Shown here piece by piece: positions 56,317 to 64,000 of a DNA stretch of 64,000 nt. The stretch covers positions 310,001 to 374,000 of the forward strand of contig NZ_JAAEDL010000001.1 in assembly GCF_018129005.1 (NCBI RefSeq), in the 5' to 3' direction. The notes under the pieces were generated by a model. The model did no database searches. It was not told where the DNA came from and was given only the letters and a program-made list of their open reading frames with translations. The position numbers and the translations under genes are program-made. The DNA comes from Neoroseomonas eburnea (GTDB taxonomy: Bacteria > Pseudomonadota > Alphaproteobacteria > Acetobacterales > Acetobacteraceae). Each line of letters begins with the position of its first letter. Position 1 is the first letter of the stretch.

Positions 56317-57827
56317 TCCTGCTGTTCCTGCTGCTGCTGCCCGGCATGGCGGTGGCGCAGGAGGCAGCGCGCAACGCGCCCTATCCGCGCGACGAGATGC
56401 GCCTGGTGATCGGCACCGGCTTCGCCGCCGTCCTCGAGCGCCATCTCGAAGCGGCGACGCCTGCCGACCTGCTGGTCTGGGGGCTCGCCGGTCTCACGGA
56501 TGTCGATCCGGCCCTCACCGTCCATCGCAGCGACCGCGAGGTGCGGCTCGCCCTCGGCGGGCACACGCTGTTGACGCGCCCCGCCCCGCCGGCCGTCGGC
56601 CGGGAGGGCCCGGCGGCGGCCGGCGGGGCTGCGGCGGATGCGCTCACCCTTTTCCAGCAGGCGGCCTGGGCGGCCTCCCCGGCCCTGCGCAGCGCCGGGG
56701 CGCCGCGGCTGATCCGCGAATCCTTCGAGGCGGTCTTCGCCCATCTCGACCCGTTCAGCCGCTACGTGACGCCGGAGGAGGCGCAGGCCGCGCGCGAGCG
56801 CCGCACCGGCGAGGCCGGGCTCGGGCTGCGGCTCGCGCCGGGGCGCGGCGCCGGGGCAGTGATCGCCGCCCTCGCTCATGACGGGCCGGCCGCGGCGGCC
56901 GGGCTCGAGGTGGGCGACCGCGTGCTGGCGATCGACGGCGTGCCGCTGCGCACCCGCGATGCCGGTACCGCCGCGGGGCTGCTCGAAGGCCCCGCCGGAT
57001 CCGAGGTGCGGCTGCTGGTCCAGCAGGGCCGCCGGCGGCGGGAGGTGACGCTGCTGCGCACCCTGCCGGTCGGCACGCCGGTCACCGCCGAGCGCCAGGA
57101 GGAGGTGCTGATCATCCGCGTGCCCGGCTTCTCGGCGCAGACCGAACGGCAGGCGGCAGCGGCATTGCTCGCCGCGCTGGCACAGGGCGCGCCGCAGGCC
57201 GTGCTGCTCGACCTGCGCGGCAACCGAGGCGGTCTGCTCTCCCAGGCGGCGGCGGTGGCCGACATCTTCCTGGGCGACGGGGAGGCCTTCCGCACCCTCG
57301 GCCGCCACCCGGAGGCGAGCCGCATCTACGTCACGGCGCGGCCTGACCTTTCGGAAGGCGTACCCCTGGTCGTGCTGGTGGACGGCCGCACGGCGTCCTC
57401 GGCCGAGATCGTCGCGGCGAGCCTCGGCGACCGGGGGCGCGCCGCCATCGTCGGCACCGTGACGACCGGCAAGGGGCTGGTGCAGCTCGTCGTCCCCCTG
57501 CCCGACGGCGGCGAGCTCCTGATGTCCTGGTCGCGCCTGATCATGCCGGCCGGCTGGCCGCTGCAGGGCGTCGGCGTGCTGCCCGGGCTCTGCACCTATG
57601 GCGGGGCCGAGGCGGCGGGGCGCAACCTCGCCGCGCTGCGCGCCGGGGCGCGCCCGATGGGACCGGCCCAGGCGCGGCAGCGTGCGCTGCGGCACCCGGT
57701 TCCTGCTGCGGCGGCGGAGGAGCTCCGCGCCACCTGCCCGCCCGGCGAGGGGCAGGATTCGGACCTCGCCCTCGCGCGCAGCCTCGCCCTCGATCCGCTG
57801 GCATTGGCGGCGGCGACGGCGCGATGA
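56313..57827 (+). CDS. S41 family carboxy-terminal processing protease with CTG start
   Basis: 504 aa if begun at CTG 56313, which overlaps the rnr stop as CTGA and gives a clean signal peptide (MILLFLLLLPGMAVAQEA). ATG 56346 would delete most of that signal, and ATG 56115 would put about 65 unlike residues in front. PDZ domain at about 170-255; catalytic dyad S363 in RTASSAEIV and K387 in TTGKGLVQ, spaced as in CtpA. Exported serine protease, probably trimming envelope proteins. Family is clear; the start is inferred. Confidence 0.86.
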   Translation: MILLFLLLLPGMAVAQEAARNAPYPRDEMRLVIGTGFAAVLERHLEAATPADLLVWGLAGLTDVDPALTVHRSDREVRLALGGHTLLTRPAPPAVGREGPAAAGGAAADALTLFQQAAWAASPALRSAGAPRLIRESFEAVFAHLDPFSRYVTPEEAQAARERRTGEAGLGLRLAPGRGAGAVIAALAHDGPAAAAGLEVGDRVLAIDGVPLRTRDAGTAAGLLEGPAGSEVRLLVQQGRRRREVTLLRTLPVGTPVTAERQEEVLIIRVPGFSAQTERQAAAALLAALAQGAPQAVLLDLRGNRGGLLSQAAAVADIFLGDGEAFRTLGRHPEASRIYVTARPDLSEGVPLVVLVDGRTASSAEIVAASLGDRGRAAIVGTVTTGKGLVQLVVPLPDGGELLMSWSRLIMPAGWPLQGVGVLPGLCTYGGAEAAGRNLAALRAGARPMGPAQARQRALRHPVPAAAAEELRATCPPGEGQDSDLALARSLALDPLALAAATAR

Positions 57828-57946
57828 GATCGCTGGCGGCTTCGCGCCGCCGGATGCGCTCTTTCGCTTGACGCCGGCGCCGCGGTCGCTAGTTTCCGGC
57901 CTCTCGCGCCCGGGGCCCACTCGCCCACGGGCCATGGAGTCGTGAC

Positions 57947-58114
57947 ATGGCCAAGTCGAATACCATCCTCATCCGCCTCGTGAGCAGCGCCGATACGGGC
58001 TACTTCTACGTGACGAAGAAGAACACCCGGACGATGACCTCCAAGATGGAGAAGAAGAAGTACGATCCGGTGGCGCGCAAGCACGTCGTCTTCCGCGAAG
58101 CCAAGATCAAGTAG
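57947..58114 (+). CDS. rpmG: 50S ribosomal protein L33
   Basis: 55 aa: [20 protein letters not shown], then [19 protein letters not shown] and a C-terminal [10 protein letters not shown]. This is the form without the zinc CxxC pairs. Its place between rnr/S41 and a pleD-like gene fits the usual alphaproteobacterial order. Found by reading the DNA directly, since it is under 60 codons. A perfect hairpin lies 20 bp downstream. Confidence 0.95.
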   Translation: MAKSNTILIRLVSSADTGYFYVTKKNTRTMTSKMEKKKYDPVARKHVVFREAKIK

Positions 58115-58133
58115 ATCTCGCATCGCGTGGCTG

Positions 58134-58154
58134 CCGCGCGTCCTCGGCGCGCGG
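58134..58154 (+). terminator. Hairpin after rpmG
   Basis: CCGCGCG (58134-58140) and CGCGCGG (58148-58154) pair perfectly around a 7-base loop, 20 bp past the rpmG stop. No T-run follows, so it is a terminator-like or mRNA-end structure only by position. Confidence 0.45.
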
Positions 58155-58471
58155 TGATTCCGATCGACAATACCTGCCGGGTGCATGGCCAGGGGCGCTA
58201 TCGCGCGCCCTTGTGGTTTCTGCGCTGTGGCGTTGCCGGACCCGAACACCCGTCGTGAGCGCGACCCGGGCGCCTGCTTGCGGCGTCCTCGCGCGGCGCC
58301 GGCCCGCCGGTCCCAACCGCTGCCGGAAGCTTCGGCGCAAGGGTAGGCCCCTGGCGAGGCAGGCATCGCCAGAAACCGAAGTCCCACGCACCAAACCCGG
58401 GAGCTTCGTCGAGCGCGAGTGAACACGTATCCTCGCCCGATCACGGCAGGCGAGGCGACCCAGGCTCCCTC
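58155..58471. other. Gap between rpmG and the pleD-like gene
   Basis: About 315 bp between convergent genes (rpmG plus, pleD-like minus). It contains no open frame with family traits, no further strong palindrome and no tRNA. I see nothing else in it. Confidence 0.6.
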
Positions 58472-59845
58472 CTATTCCGCCACCGCGCCCCAGTCCTCCG
58501 CCGTCGCCATCTCGACACGGTTCCGCCCGCGTTCCTTGGCGCGGTACAGCGCCGCATCGGCGGCGGCGATCAGCCGGTCGGCATCGAGGTCCCCGCGCGC
58601 GACGGCGGTGCCGATGCTCACCGTGACCGGCAGGAGCAGGCCGGGCGCCGGGACCGGCCGGTCGGCGATGGCCGCGCGCAGACGCTCGGCGACCGCGGCG
58701 GCCTCCTCGTCGCCCGCGCCGGTCATCACCACCAGGAACTCCTCCCCGCCATAGCGCGCGACGACGTCGACGGCGCGCAGATGCTCGCGCAGCCGTGCCG
58801 CGACCTCCTTCAGCGCGACATCGCCCGCGGCGTGCCCGTGGCGGTCGTTGAGCGGCTTGAAGCGGTCCACGTCGAGCAGCAGCACCGTCGCCGCGGCGCC
58901 GCTGCGCAGCAGCGAATCGAGGTGGCGGCGAACGTAGCGGCGGTTGCGCAACCCGGTCAGCGGGTCCGTCACGGCGAGTTCGAGCGAACGGTCCAGGCTT
59001 TCGCGCAGCAGGTCCTGGAAGCGCCGGCGGCGGAGCTGGTTGCGCACCCGCGCGCGCAGCTCCGGCGGGTCGACCGGGCGCATGACATGGTCGCTCGCAC
59101 CGAGGTCGAAGGCGCGCAGCACCGCCTGCCGCTGGTCCTCCGCCGCCAGCAGGATCAGCGGCATGTCGCGACTCTCGTTGCGCGCGCGCAGGCGCGAGGC
59201 GAGCCGCAGCGCATCCCCGCCGGGAAGCGGCAGGCTCAGCAGGACCAGGTCGTGCAGCTCGTCCTGCAGGATCTCCCAGGCGCTGGCCTCGTCCGCGGCG
59301 TGGTCGACCACCAGGCCGTCGGCGGCGAGCGCCTCGGTGACGGTGCCGGCCTCCAGGGCGTGGCCGCCGGCAAGCAGGATCCGGGCGCCGACCCAGGCGT
59401 CCGTCGGCGCCTCTCCCGCGTCGAAGCCGAATTCGCGCGCGGTCTCCGCCCGCAGCCGCCATGCATCGAGCACCTGCTTGACGCGCAGCAGGGCACGCAG
59501 CCGGGCGAAGAGCAGCGCGGTGTCCACCGGCTTCGAGATGAAGTCGTCCGCCCCGGCCTCGAGGCCGCGCACCCGCTCGGCCTGCTCGGTCAGGGCCGTG
59601 ACCATGACGACCGGGATGTGGGCGGTGGCGGGCTGCGCCTTGAGGCGCTGGCACACCTCGTAGCCGCCCATGCCCGGCATCATCACGTCAAGCAGCACGA
59701 CGTCGGGCGACCAGGCGGCGGAGAGGGCGAGGGCCTCCGGCCCGGAGGCGGCGAGCGCCACCTCGAAATACTCGGCCCGCAGCTTCGCTTCGAGCAGGCG
59801 CAGGTTCGCCGGAACGTCGTCGACGACAAGAACGCGCGCAGTCAC
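58472..59845 (-). CDS. pleD: PleD-like response regulator diguanylate cyclase
   Basis: 457 aa with REC-REC-GGDEF order. The first receiver has phospho-acceptor D53 (VVLLDVMMPG) and K105. In the second receiver the Asp is replaced (LVLLSLPLPGG), as expected for an adaptor. The cyclase site is GGEEF at 366-370, with the product-inhibition motif RAVD at 357-360. It should make cyclic di-GMP when phosphorylated and be shut off by its product. D53 falls at the same number as in Caulobacter PleD. No divK is adjacent. Confidence 0.92.
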   Translation of the reverse strand: MTARVLVVDDVPANLRLLEAKLRAEYFEVALAASGPEALALSAAWSPDVVLLDVMMPGMGGYEVCQRLKAQPATAHIPVVMVTALTEQAERVRGLEAGADDFISKPVDTALLFARLRALLRVKQVLDAWRLRAETAREFGFDAGEAPTDAWVGARILLAGGHALEAGTVTEALAADGLVVDHAADEASAWEILQDELHDLVLLSLPLPGGDALRLASRLRARNESRDMPLILLAAEDQRQAVLRAFDLGASDHVMRPVDPPELRARVRNQLRRRRFQDLLRESLDRSLELAVTDPLTGLRNRRYVRRHLDSLLRSGAAATVLLLDVDRFKPLNDRHGHAAGDVALKEVAARLREHLRAVDVVARYGGEEFLVVMTGAGDEEAAAVAERLRAAIADRPVPAPGLLLPVTVSIGTAVARGDLDADRLIAAADAALYRAKERGRNRVEMATAEDWGAVAE

Positions 59846-59961
59846 GAAAGCCCCCCCTGGCCGGCGCCATCGAACCGTAACTGGCCCGCCCCGTCCACAG
59901 CACCTATCACCCGAAGAATGACAAGCCCTTGAATTGTCAGAAATTTGTCACGGAGCGATAG

Positions 59962-60561
59962 ATGTCCGGCATCACCCTTGGCGACCGCAGCGCCCCGCGT
60001 CCGGCGGGTGGCTTCAGCCTCTTCCTGCGCCGCTGGATGGCGAATCCGTTGCAGATGGGGTCGGTGGTGCCGTCCTCCCCGGCGCTGGGCAGGCGCGTCG
60101 CGGCACTGGTGGAGCGGCAGGGCGATGAAGTGGTGGTCGAACTGGGCGCCGGCACGGGCGCGATCTCCCGCGCGCTGCTGGCCGGCGGCGTGCCGCCGGA
60201 GCGGCTGGTGGTGGTCGAGATCGTCCCCGAGATGGCCCGCCACCTGGCGCGCAGCCTGCCCGGCGTGACAGTGATCGAGGGCGACGCCTTCGCGCTCTCC
60301 GAGGCGCTGCCGGCGGCCCTTCACGGCAAGGTCGGCACCGCGATCTGCGGCATCCCGCTGGTGCTGCTGCCGACCGAGCAGCAGCGGCGCTTCGTGGCAG
60401 CGGTCGAGTCGGTGGCGCCGGGGCGCGGCTTCCTGCTCTACACCTACTGCGCGACCTCCCCGCTGCCATACCGGAAGCTCGGCCTGACGGCGCGGCGCGA
60501 GGCCTGGACGCCGCTCAACCTGCCGCCCGCGAGCGTGTGGCGGTATCGTCCCGCCGGATAA
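59962..60561 (+). CDS. Phospholipid N-methyltransferase-like SAM-dependent methyltransferase
   Basis: 199 aa. The N-terminal block FLRRWMANPLQMGSVVPSSPALGRRVA is shared by COG3963 phospholipid methyltransferases, and the SAM loop is VVELGAGTGAISRALL. It may methylate phosphatidylethanolamine or a related substrate; rRNA methyltransferases share the SAM loop but not the first block. Starts 116 bp from the divergent pleD-like gene. A 100-bp gap follows before the convergent VOC gene. Confidence 0.8.
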   Translation: MSGITLGDRSAPRPAGGFSLFLRRWMANPLQMGSVVPSSPALGRRVAALVERQGDEVVVELGAGTGAISRALLAGGVPPERLVVVEIVPEMARHLARSLPGVTVIEGDAFALSEALPAALHGKVGTAICGIPLVLLPTEQQRRFVAAVESVAPGRGFLLYTYCATSPLPYRKLGLTARREAWTPLNLPPASVWRYRPAG

Positions 60562-60662
60562 CTGCCGCATACGGACCCTCACGCGCCGCGGCCCTCGCGC
60601 CGCGGCGGAATGCTACACGCGCAACCTCGCAAATACATAGAATCCAACGGTGGCGCTTTGCG

Positions 60663-61304
60663 TCAGGCGCTTGTCAGGGTGACCTCGCGCCCGTCCCGGT
60701 GGCGGAGACGGGCGACGAGTCGCGGATGCGGGCTCGGGCGGACCTTCACTGCATCCGCGAGGCCACGGTCGGTGAGCGAGGCGCGGAGCGCCGTGGCATC
60801 CGGGTGTTCGGCTTCCAGCGATGCCAGGCGCCAGCCGGAATCCCGCAGGTGCTTCGCTGCGCGTTCCCCGTTCCACTGGATCAATGGCGGAATCAGGTTG
60901 TCCATGTCCTGCCGCTGCGGCGGGAATGCCATCCGCCAGGACAGGTTGCCGCGCGACATCTCCCGGATCTCCCCGGCCTGGGAGGGGCCGAGGCGCGCCA
61001 CGACGGCATCGAGCGCCGGGGTGGAGGCGACATAGGCGATCAGCCGCGGCTCGGCCTCCAGCGCTGTCCTGAGCGAGGCGTCGTCGAGGTCGAAGGGGCG
61101 CGGATGCGGCGGGTCCGGCTGGGCCGGATCGGGGGCGATGAGTTCGAGGTAGCAGTTGGCGCCCATGCCGAGCAGCATGTTGTGGGTGCCGAAGCCCGGA
61201 TGCGCGCCGCCCTTGGTCGGCTTCACGCCGAGCAGTTCCTCGATGTGGCGCGCACCCTCCTCGAGCGTGCGCGCCCCGATCACGATGTGGTCAATCTCGG
61301 CCAT
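60663..61304 (-). CDS. VOC/glyoxalase-like domain protein
   Basis: 213 aa of the glyoxalase-3-like type. IDHIVIGARTLEEGARHIEELLG starts the first module and GTHNMLLGMGANCYLELIAPD carries the next metal-site Glu. The second half (IPPLIQWNG and beyond) is a looser repeat. The frame is open upstream, but ATG 61304 gives the family start. Function unknown. Forms a short minus-strand pair with the GST gene, 35 bp apart. Confidence 0.8.
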   Translation of the reverse strand: MAEIDHIVIGARTLEEGARHIEELLGVKPTKGGAHPGFGTHNMLLGMGANCYLELIAPDPAQPDPPHPRPFDLDDASLRTALEAEPRLIAYVASTPALDAVVARLGPSQAGEIREMSRGNLSWRMAFPPQRQDMDNLIPPLIQWNGERAAKHLRDSGWRLASLEAEHPDATALRASLTDRGLADAVKVRPSPHPRLVARLRHRDGREVTLTSA

Positions 61305-61339
61305 GCGTTGCTGGTGTTCCTGTTGGTCCCGGCGCCCGG

Positions 61340-62062
61340 TCAGCGCGCCGCGAACTGGGTCTTGCCGAACATGATGTCCCGTTCGGCGTCGGTCATCGTG
61401 CCTTGGCGCTGGTGCTCCGCGAGCACGGCGACGCCGCGCCGCACGGCGGGCCGCGCGGCGATGGCATCGTGCCAACGCCGTACGTTCGGATATAGATCGA
61501 GATCAACGTTCCGGCGGCCCGGATTGCGGATCCAGGGGAAGGTCGCGATGTCGGCGATGGTGTAGTCGGTCCCCGCGAGATAGGCGCTTTCGCCCAGCCG
61601 CTTGTCGAGCACGCGGTGCAGGCGGGCGACCTCGTTGGAGTAGCGTTCGATGGCGTAGGGCAGCTTCTCCGCCGCGTAGTTCGCGAAATGATTGTACTGC
61701 CCGAACATCGGCCCGACGCCACCCATCTGGAACATCACCCATTGCAGGCACCGATAGCGGGTGGCGGGGTCCTTCGGCCAGAGATCGCTGCCGGCCTTCT
61801 CGGCCAGGTAGATCAGGATCGCGCCGCTCTCGAAGAGGCTGAAGCGCTCGCCGCCCGGGCCGTCGGGGTCGACGATCGCGGGGATGCGGTGGTTCGGTGT
61901 GATGGCGAGGAACTCGGCGCGGAACTGCTCGCCCTTGCCGATGGCGACGGGCACCACCTCATAGGGCAGGCCGAGTTCCTCCAGCAGGATGTGCACCTTG
62001 TGGCCGTTCGGGGTCGGCCAGGTCCACACCTGAAGCTTCCGGCGCGCCTCCGAAGCGGGCAT
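61340..62062 (-). CDS. Glutathione S-transferase, YfcG/YghU-like
   Basis: 240 aa. The N-terminal thioredoxin-fold has WPTPNGHKVHILLEELGLPY, with the Thr/Asn active site of the nu-class (YfcG type), then TPNHRIPAIVD and LFESGAILIYLAEK. The C-terminal helical domain has YTIADIATFPWI. Likely a disulfide-bond reductase using glutathione. GGGAGA precedes ATG 62062. The 62063-62273 gap separates it from the divergent acetyltransferase. Confidence 0.88.
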   Translation of the reverse strand: MPASEARRKLQVWTWPTPNGHKVHILLEELGLPYEVVPVAIGKGEQFRAEFLAITPNHRIPAIVDPDGPGGERFSLFESGAILIYLAEKAGSDLWPKDPATRYRCLQWVMFQMGGVGPMFGQYNHFANYAAEKLPYAIERYSNEVARLHRVLDKRLGESAYLAGTDYTIADIATFPWIRNPGRRNVDLDLYPNVRRWHDAIAARPAVRRGVAVLAEHQRQGTMTDAERDIMFGKTQFAAR

Positions 62063-62273
62063 GACGTTCTCCCTGCGGTGTATGCAACCATGGGGAGAGG
62101 CCGGGACGGGCGCAAGCCTGCTGCGACGGATGAATGCTCCATGACGGGCGCGGCGCGAAGGCGGCGGCGATCCGCGCCGCATCGCCGGAGGAGCGGATGG
62201 CGGAACCTGTCCTCCGCCTTGACCCAGCGCAACCGGCCTGCCGTGGTGCCGGCCCCGTCACCGGACCCTGCCC

Positions 62274-62915
62274 ATGGACCAACCCGCCCCCCGCCCGAAG
62301 ATCGCCGAGACCTTCATCCACCCGAGCGCGAAGCTGCGCGAGGCGACGATCGGGGCGCGCTGCGAGATCCTCGAACGCTGCGGCATCGAATACGCGACGA
62401 TCGGGGATGCGTCCTATCTGGGGCATGACTGCCAGGTGGCCGATGCGGAGATCGGCAAGTTCTGCGCCATCGCGGCGCATGTGCGGATCGGACCGCCCAA
62501 CCATCCGATGGAGCGGCCGTCCCAGCACCGCTTCACCTACGTGCCCGAATACTACGACCTGGCGCAGCGGCGGGACGACGCCTTCTTCGCCGCCCGCCGC
62601 GCCGCACGCACGCGCATCGGCCACGATGTCTGGATCGGCCACGGCGTGACGGTGCTGGCGGGGGTGACGGTGGGGGACGGCGCGGTGCTCGCCGCCGGCT
62701 GCGTGGTGGCGAAGGATGTCGCGCCCTACACCATCGTCGGCGGCGTGCCCGCGAAGCCGATCCGCGAGCGCTTCAGCCGCGAGATCGCCGCGCGGCTGCA
62801 GCGCATCGCATGGTGGGACTGGCCCTTCGAGACCATCATGGCGCGGCTCGCGAGCTTCCGGTCGGAGGACGTCGCAGCCTTCTGCGACAGCTGGGAGACG
62901 GCGACGGAGGCGTGA
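62274..62915 (+). CDS. Hexapeptide-repeat acetyltransferase of the phosphonate-associated type
   Basis: 213 aa left-handed beta-helix acyltransferase. [24 protein letters not shown] and [24 protein letters not shown] match the subfamily often found with phosphonate genes, and [17 protein letters not shown] ends the helix. No phn genes are in the window, so a phosphonate role is only suggested by subfamily. The chloramphenicol acetyltransferase-like group has similar motifs and cannot be fully excluded. Confidence 0.82.
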   Translation: MDQPAPRPKIAETFIHPSAKLREATIGARCEILERCGIEYATIGDASYLGHDCQVADAEIGKFCAIAAHVRIGPPNHPMERPSQHRFTYVPEYYDLAQRRDDAFFAARRAARTRIGHDVWIGHGVTVLAGVTVGDGAVLAAGCVVAKDVAPYTIVGGVPAKPIRERFSREIAARLQRIAWWDWPFETIMARLASFRSEDVAAFCDSWETATEA

Positions 62916-62928
62916 TCCGCCGGCGCGG

Positions 62929-63225
62929 TCAGCCCCCTGCCCGCAGCAACTCGGCGGCGATCGCCGCCCATTCCCCGTCGAGCGGCCCCGCCGCCGGAGA
63001 CCGTCCGGCGCGGCGGTACCAGTAGCCGGCATTGGCGAGGTCGCCTTCCCTGCGATGGAGGTAGGCGTGCACCCACGCGCCGGCGGCATCCTCCACCGCC
63101 TGGGCGTGGCCGTGGGCGCGGTCCCAGTCGCCGCGCGCATCCCACCACAACGCCAGCAGCGGCTCGGTGAGGCCGGCCGGCGGGGTGGGCTCTCGGGTGC
63201 TGCGCTCGAATTCCTCGAAGGTCAT
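62929..63225 (-). CDS. Small conserved protein of unknown function
   Basis: 98 aa, acidic and Trp-rich: MTFEEFERSTREPTPPAGL, then LLALWWDARGDWDRAHGHAQ and LHRREGDLANAGYWYRRAG. The helix pairs resemble a single TPR-like unit. GGGAGGGAC precedes ATG 63225; an upstream start is possible but looks unlike the rest. I believe similar short proteins occur in related bacteria, but give no function. Confidence 0.65.
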   Translation of the reverse strand: MTFEEFERSTREPTPPAGLTEPLLALWWDARGDWDRAHGHAQAVEDAAGAWVHAYLHRREGDLANAGYWYRRAGRSPAAGPLDGEWAAIAAELLRAGG

Positions 63226-63285
63226 GCGCCGTCCCTCCCGTGGCGTTTCGTCCCGTCGGACCGCTGCCACAGCCGGGCGCCGATG

Positions 63286-64000
63286 TCAGATCCCGCCCGG
63301 CGAACGGATCGGGCTGCCATCCACGAGCCGCGCCAGCGCGAAGGGCGTGGCGTCCACCACCGGCGGCGCGCCGGTCGCGAGGTCGGCCGCCAGCCGCCCC
63401 GCGCCCGGGCCGATGCCGAAGCCGTGGCCGCTGAAGCCCGCCGCCACCACCAGGCCCGGCAGGGCATCGACACGGGAGATCACCGGCACCGCATCCGGCG
63501 TCGAATCGATCCAGCCCGCCCAGAGCCGCGCCGCCCGGATGCCGGCAAGTTCCGGATAGGCGGCGACGATCTGGCGCAGCGCCGGCTCGACGATGCTGGT
63601 CTTGGGCTTCGCCTCCAGCACGCGGATCTTCTCGAATACCGTCGGCCGGTCGAAGGACCACCTGCCATGCCAGGCGTCCGGTCCCTCGAAGAACGAACGG
63701 CCCAGCCGCAGTTCCACCACCTTCCAGTTCTTCCGCAGGCTCGGCAGGAACTTGCGCGCGTAGCGGATGCCGGCGGGCGTGAGTTCCAGCCGCCCGCGCG
63801 CGTTGGCGGCGACGATGTAGCCGCCATCCAGCAGCGGCGTCAGGATGAAGTCCGGCGTGAACAGCCCGCCGGGGCTGACCTGCTTCGCCGGCGTCGTGGC
63901 GAAGACGGTCGAGTGCACCGAGGATTGCGGCATGTCGATGCCGTGGCGGCGCAGGAACATCGATGCCCAGGCGCCGGCGGCGAGGATCACCGCCTGGCTG
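63286..64000 (-). CDS. FAD-dependent oxidoreductase of the DAO/DadA type, cut by the window end
   Basis: Only the C-terminal 237 or so residues are present; the FAD-binding N-terminus lies beyond 64000. The visible part has VILAAGAWASMFLRRHG, GGYIVAANARGRLELTP and the C-terminal FAD segment VVAAGFSGHGFGIGPGAGRLAADL, which place it with D-amino acid and glycine oxidase-like enzymes. It differs from the dadA at 30.3 kb. Substrate unknown. Confidence 0.82.
   Translation of the reverse strand, partial: SQAVILAAGAWASMFLRRHGIDMPQSSVHSTVFATTPAKQVSPGGLFTPDFILTPLLDGGYIVAANARGRLELTPAGIRYARKFLPSLRKNWKVVELRLGRSFFEGPDAWHGRWSFDRPTVFEKIRVLEAKPKTSIVEPALRQIVAAYPELAGIRAARLWAGWIDSTPDAVPVISRVDALPGLVVAAGFSGHGFGIGPGAGRLAADLATGAPPVVDATPFALARLVDGSPIRSPGGI

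Noticed and set aside
63240-63285. Upstream extension of the small protein at 62929-63225
   Set aside because: The added residues are unlike the rest, and the good ribosome site belongs to ATG 63225.

Overview
The window is about 70% G+C, gene-dense, and has almost no rare-base intergenic sequence. Gene order and content point to an alphaproteobacterium of the Rhodospirillales, most likely an Acetobacteraceae of the Roseomonas type. The basis is the 47.5-59.9 kb block (pyrC-like, plsY, dprA, topA, rnr, S41 peptidase, rpmG, pleD-like), a housekeeping order typical of alphaproteobacteria, together with a fused secDF, a lone Bug/TctC binding protein and many small catabolic operons. This is inference from gene content, not from a database search. 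No tRNA, rRNA, CRISPR, IS element, integrase or phage gene was found.

Layout. 0-3.9 kb: a Gfo/Idh/MocA oxidoreductase divergent from fused secDF. 4-6 kb: a two-gene unit of iron alcohol dehydrogenase and 3-hydroxyisobutyrate-type dehydrogenase. 6.2-15.6 kb: a minus-strand operon with a complete peptide-type ABC importer (two permeases, binding protein, two ATPases), two different amidohydrolases and a class II aldolase, read as uptake and hydrolysis of an unknown amide or N-containing compound. 15.8-22.4 kb: a three-gene amidoligase-type operon (transglutaminase/DUF2126 giant protein, permuted ATP-grasp fused to alpha-E, small transglutaminase). 22.6-25.6 kb: a ferric-reductase-like flavocytochrome and an N-acyl-D-amino-acid deacylase relative. 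26.2-29.8 kb: hydroxyacyl-CoA dehydrogenase divergent from a cytoplasmic class-A-beta-lactamase-fold protein, a mesaconyl-CoA-hydratase-like protein and a CitE-like lyase. 30-32 kb: quinol monooxygenase-like protein, dadA and a divergent Lrp regulator with a candidate operator. 32.2-40.9 kb: a DapA-like aldolase divergent from an operon of PrpF, Bug, two LigI-like hydrolases, a second mesaconyl-CoA-hydratase-like protein, a class III CoA transferase, a VOC protein and a flavoprotein. 40.9-46.8 kb: a minus-strand group with an orphan CoxL-type subunit, an M20 amidohydrolase, an HCCA-isomerase-like protein and a 3-oxoacid CoA-transferase pair. 47.5-59.9 kb: the housekeeping block. 60-64 kb: methyltransferase, VOC, GST, hexapeptide acetyltransferase, a small conserved protein and an FAD oxidoreductase cut by the window end.

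Recurring themes. Neighbouring genes on one strand very often share four bases at their junction (ATGA or GTGA), and at two junctions the only start that keeps the protein intact is a CTG in a CTGA overlap (39622 and 56313). A three-armed palindromic element occurs between genes at about 3.9, 6.1 and 29.9 kb. The catabolic genes centre on CoA thioesters of branched or unsaturated dicarboxylates and on amide or lactone hydrolysis. Together with the amidoligase operon and the altered CoxL active site, these are the parts most worth following up.
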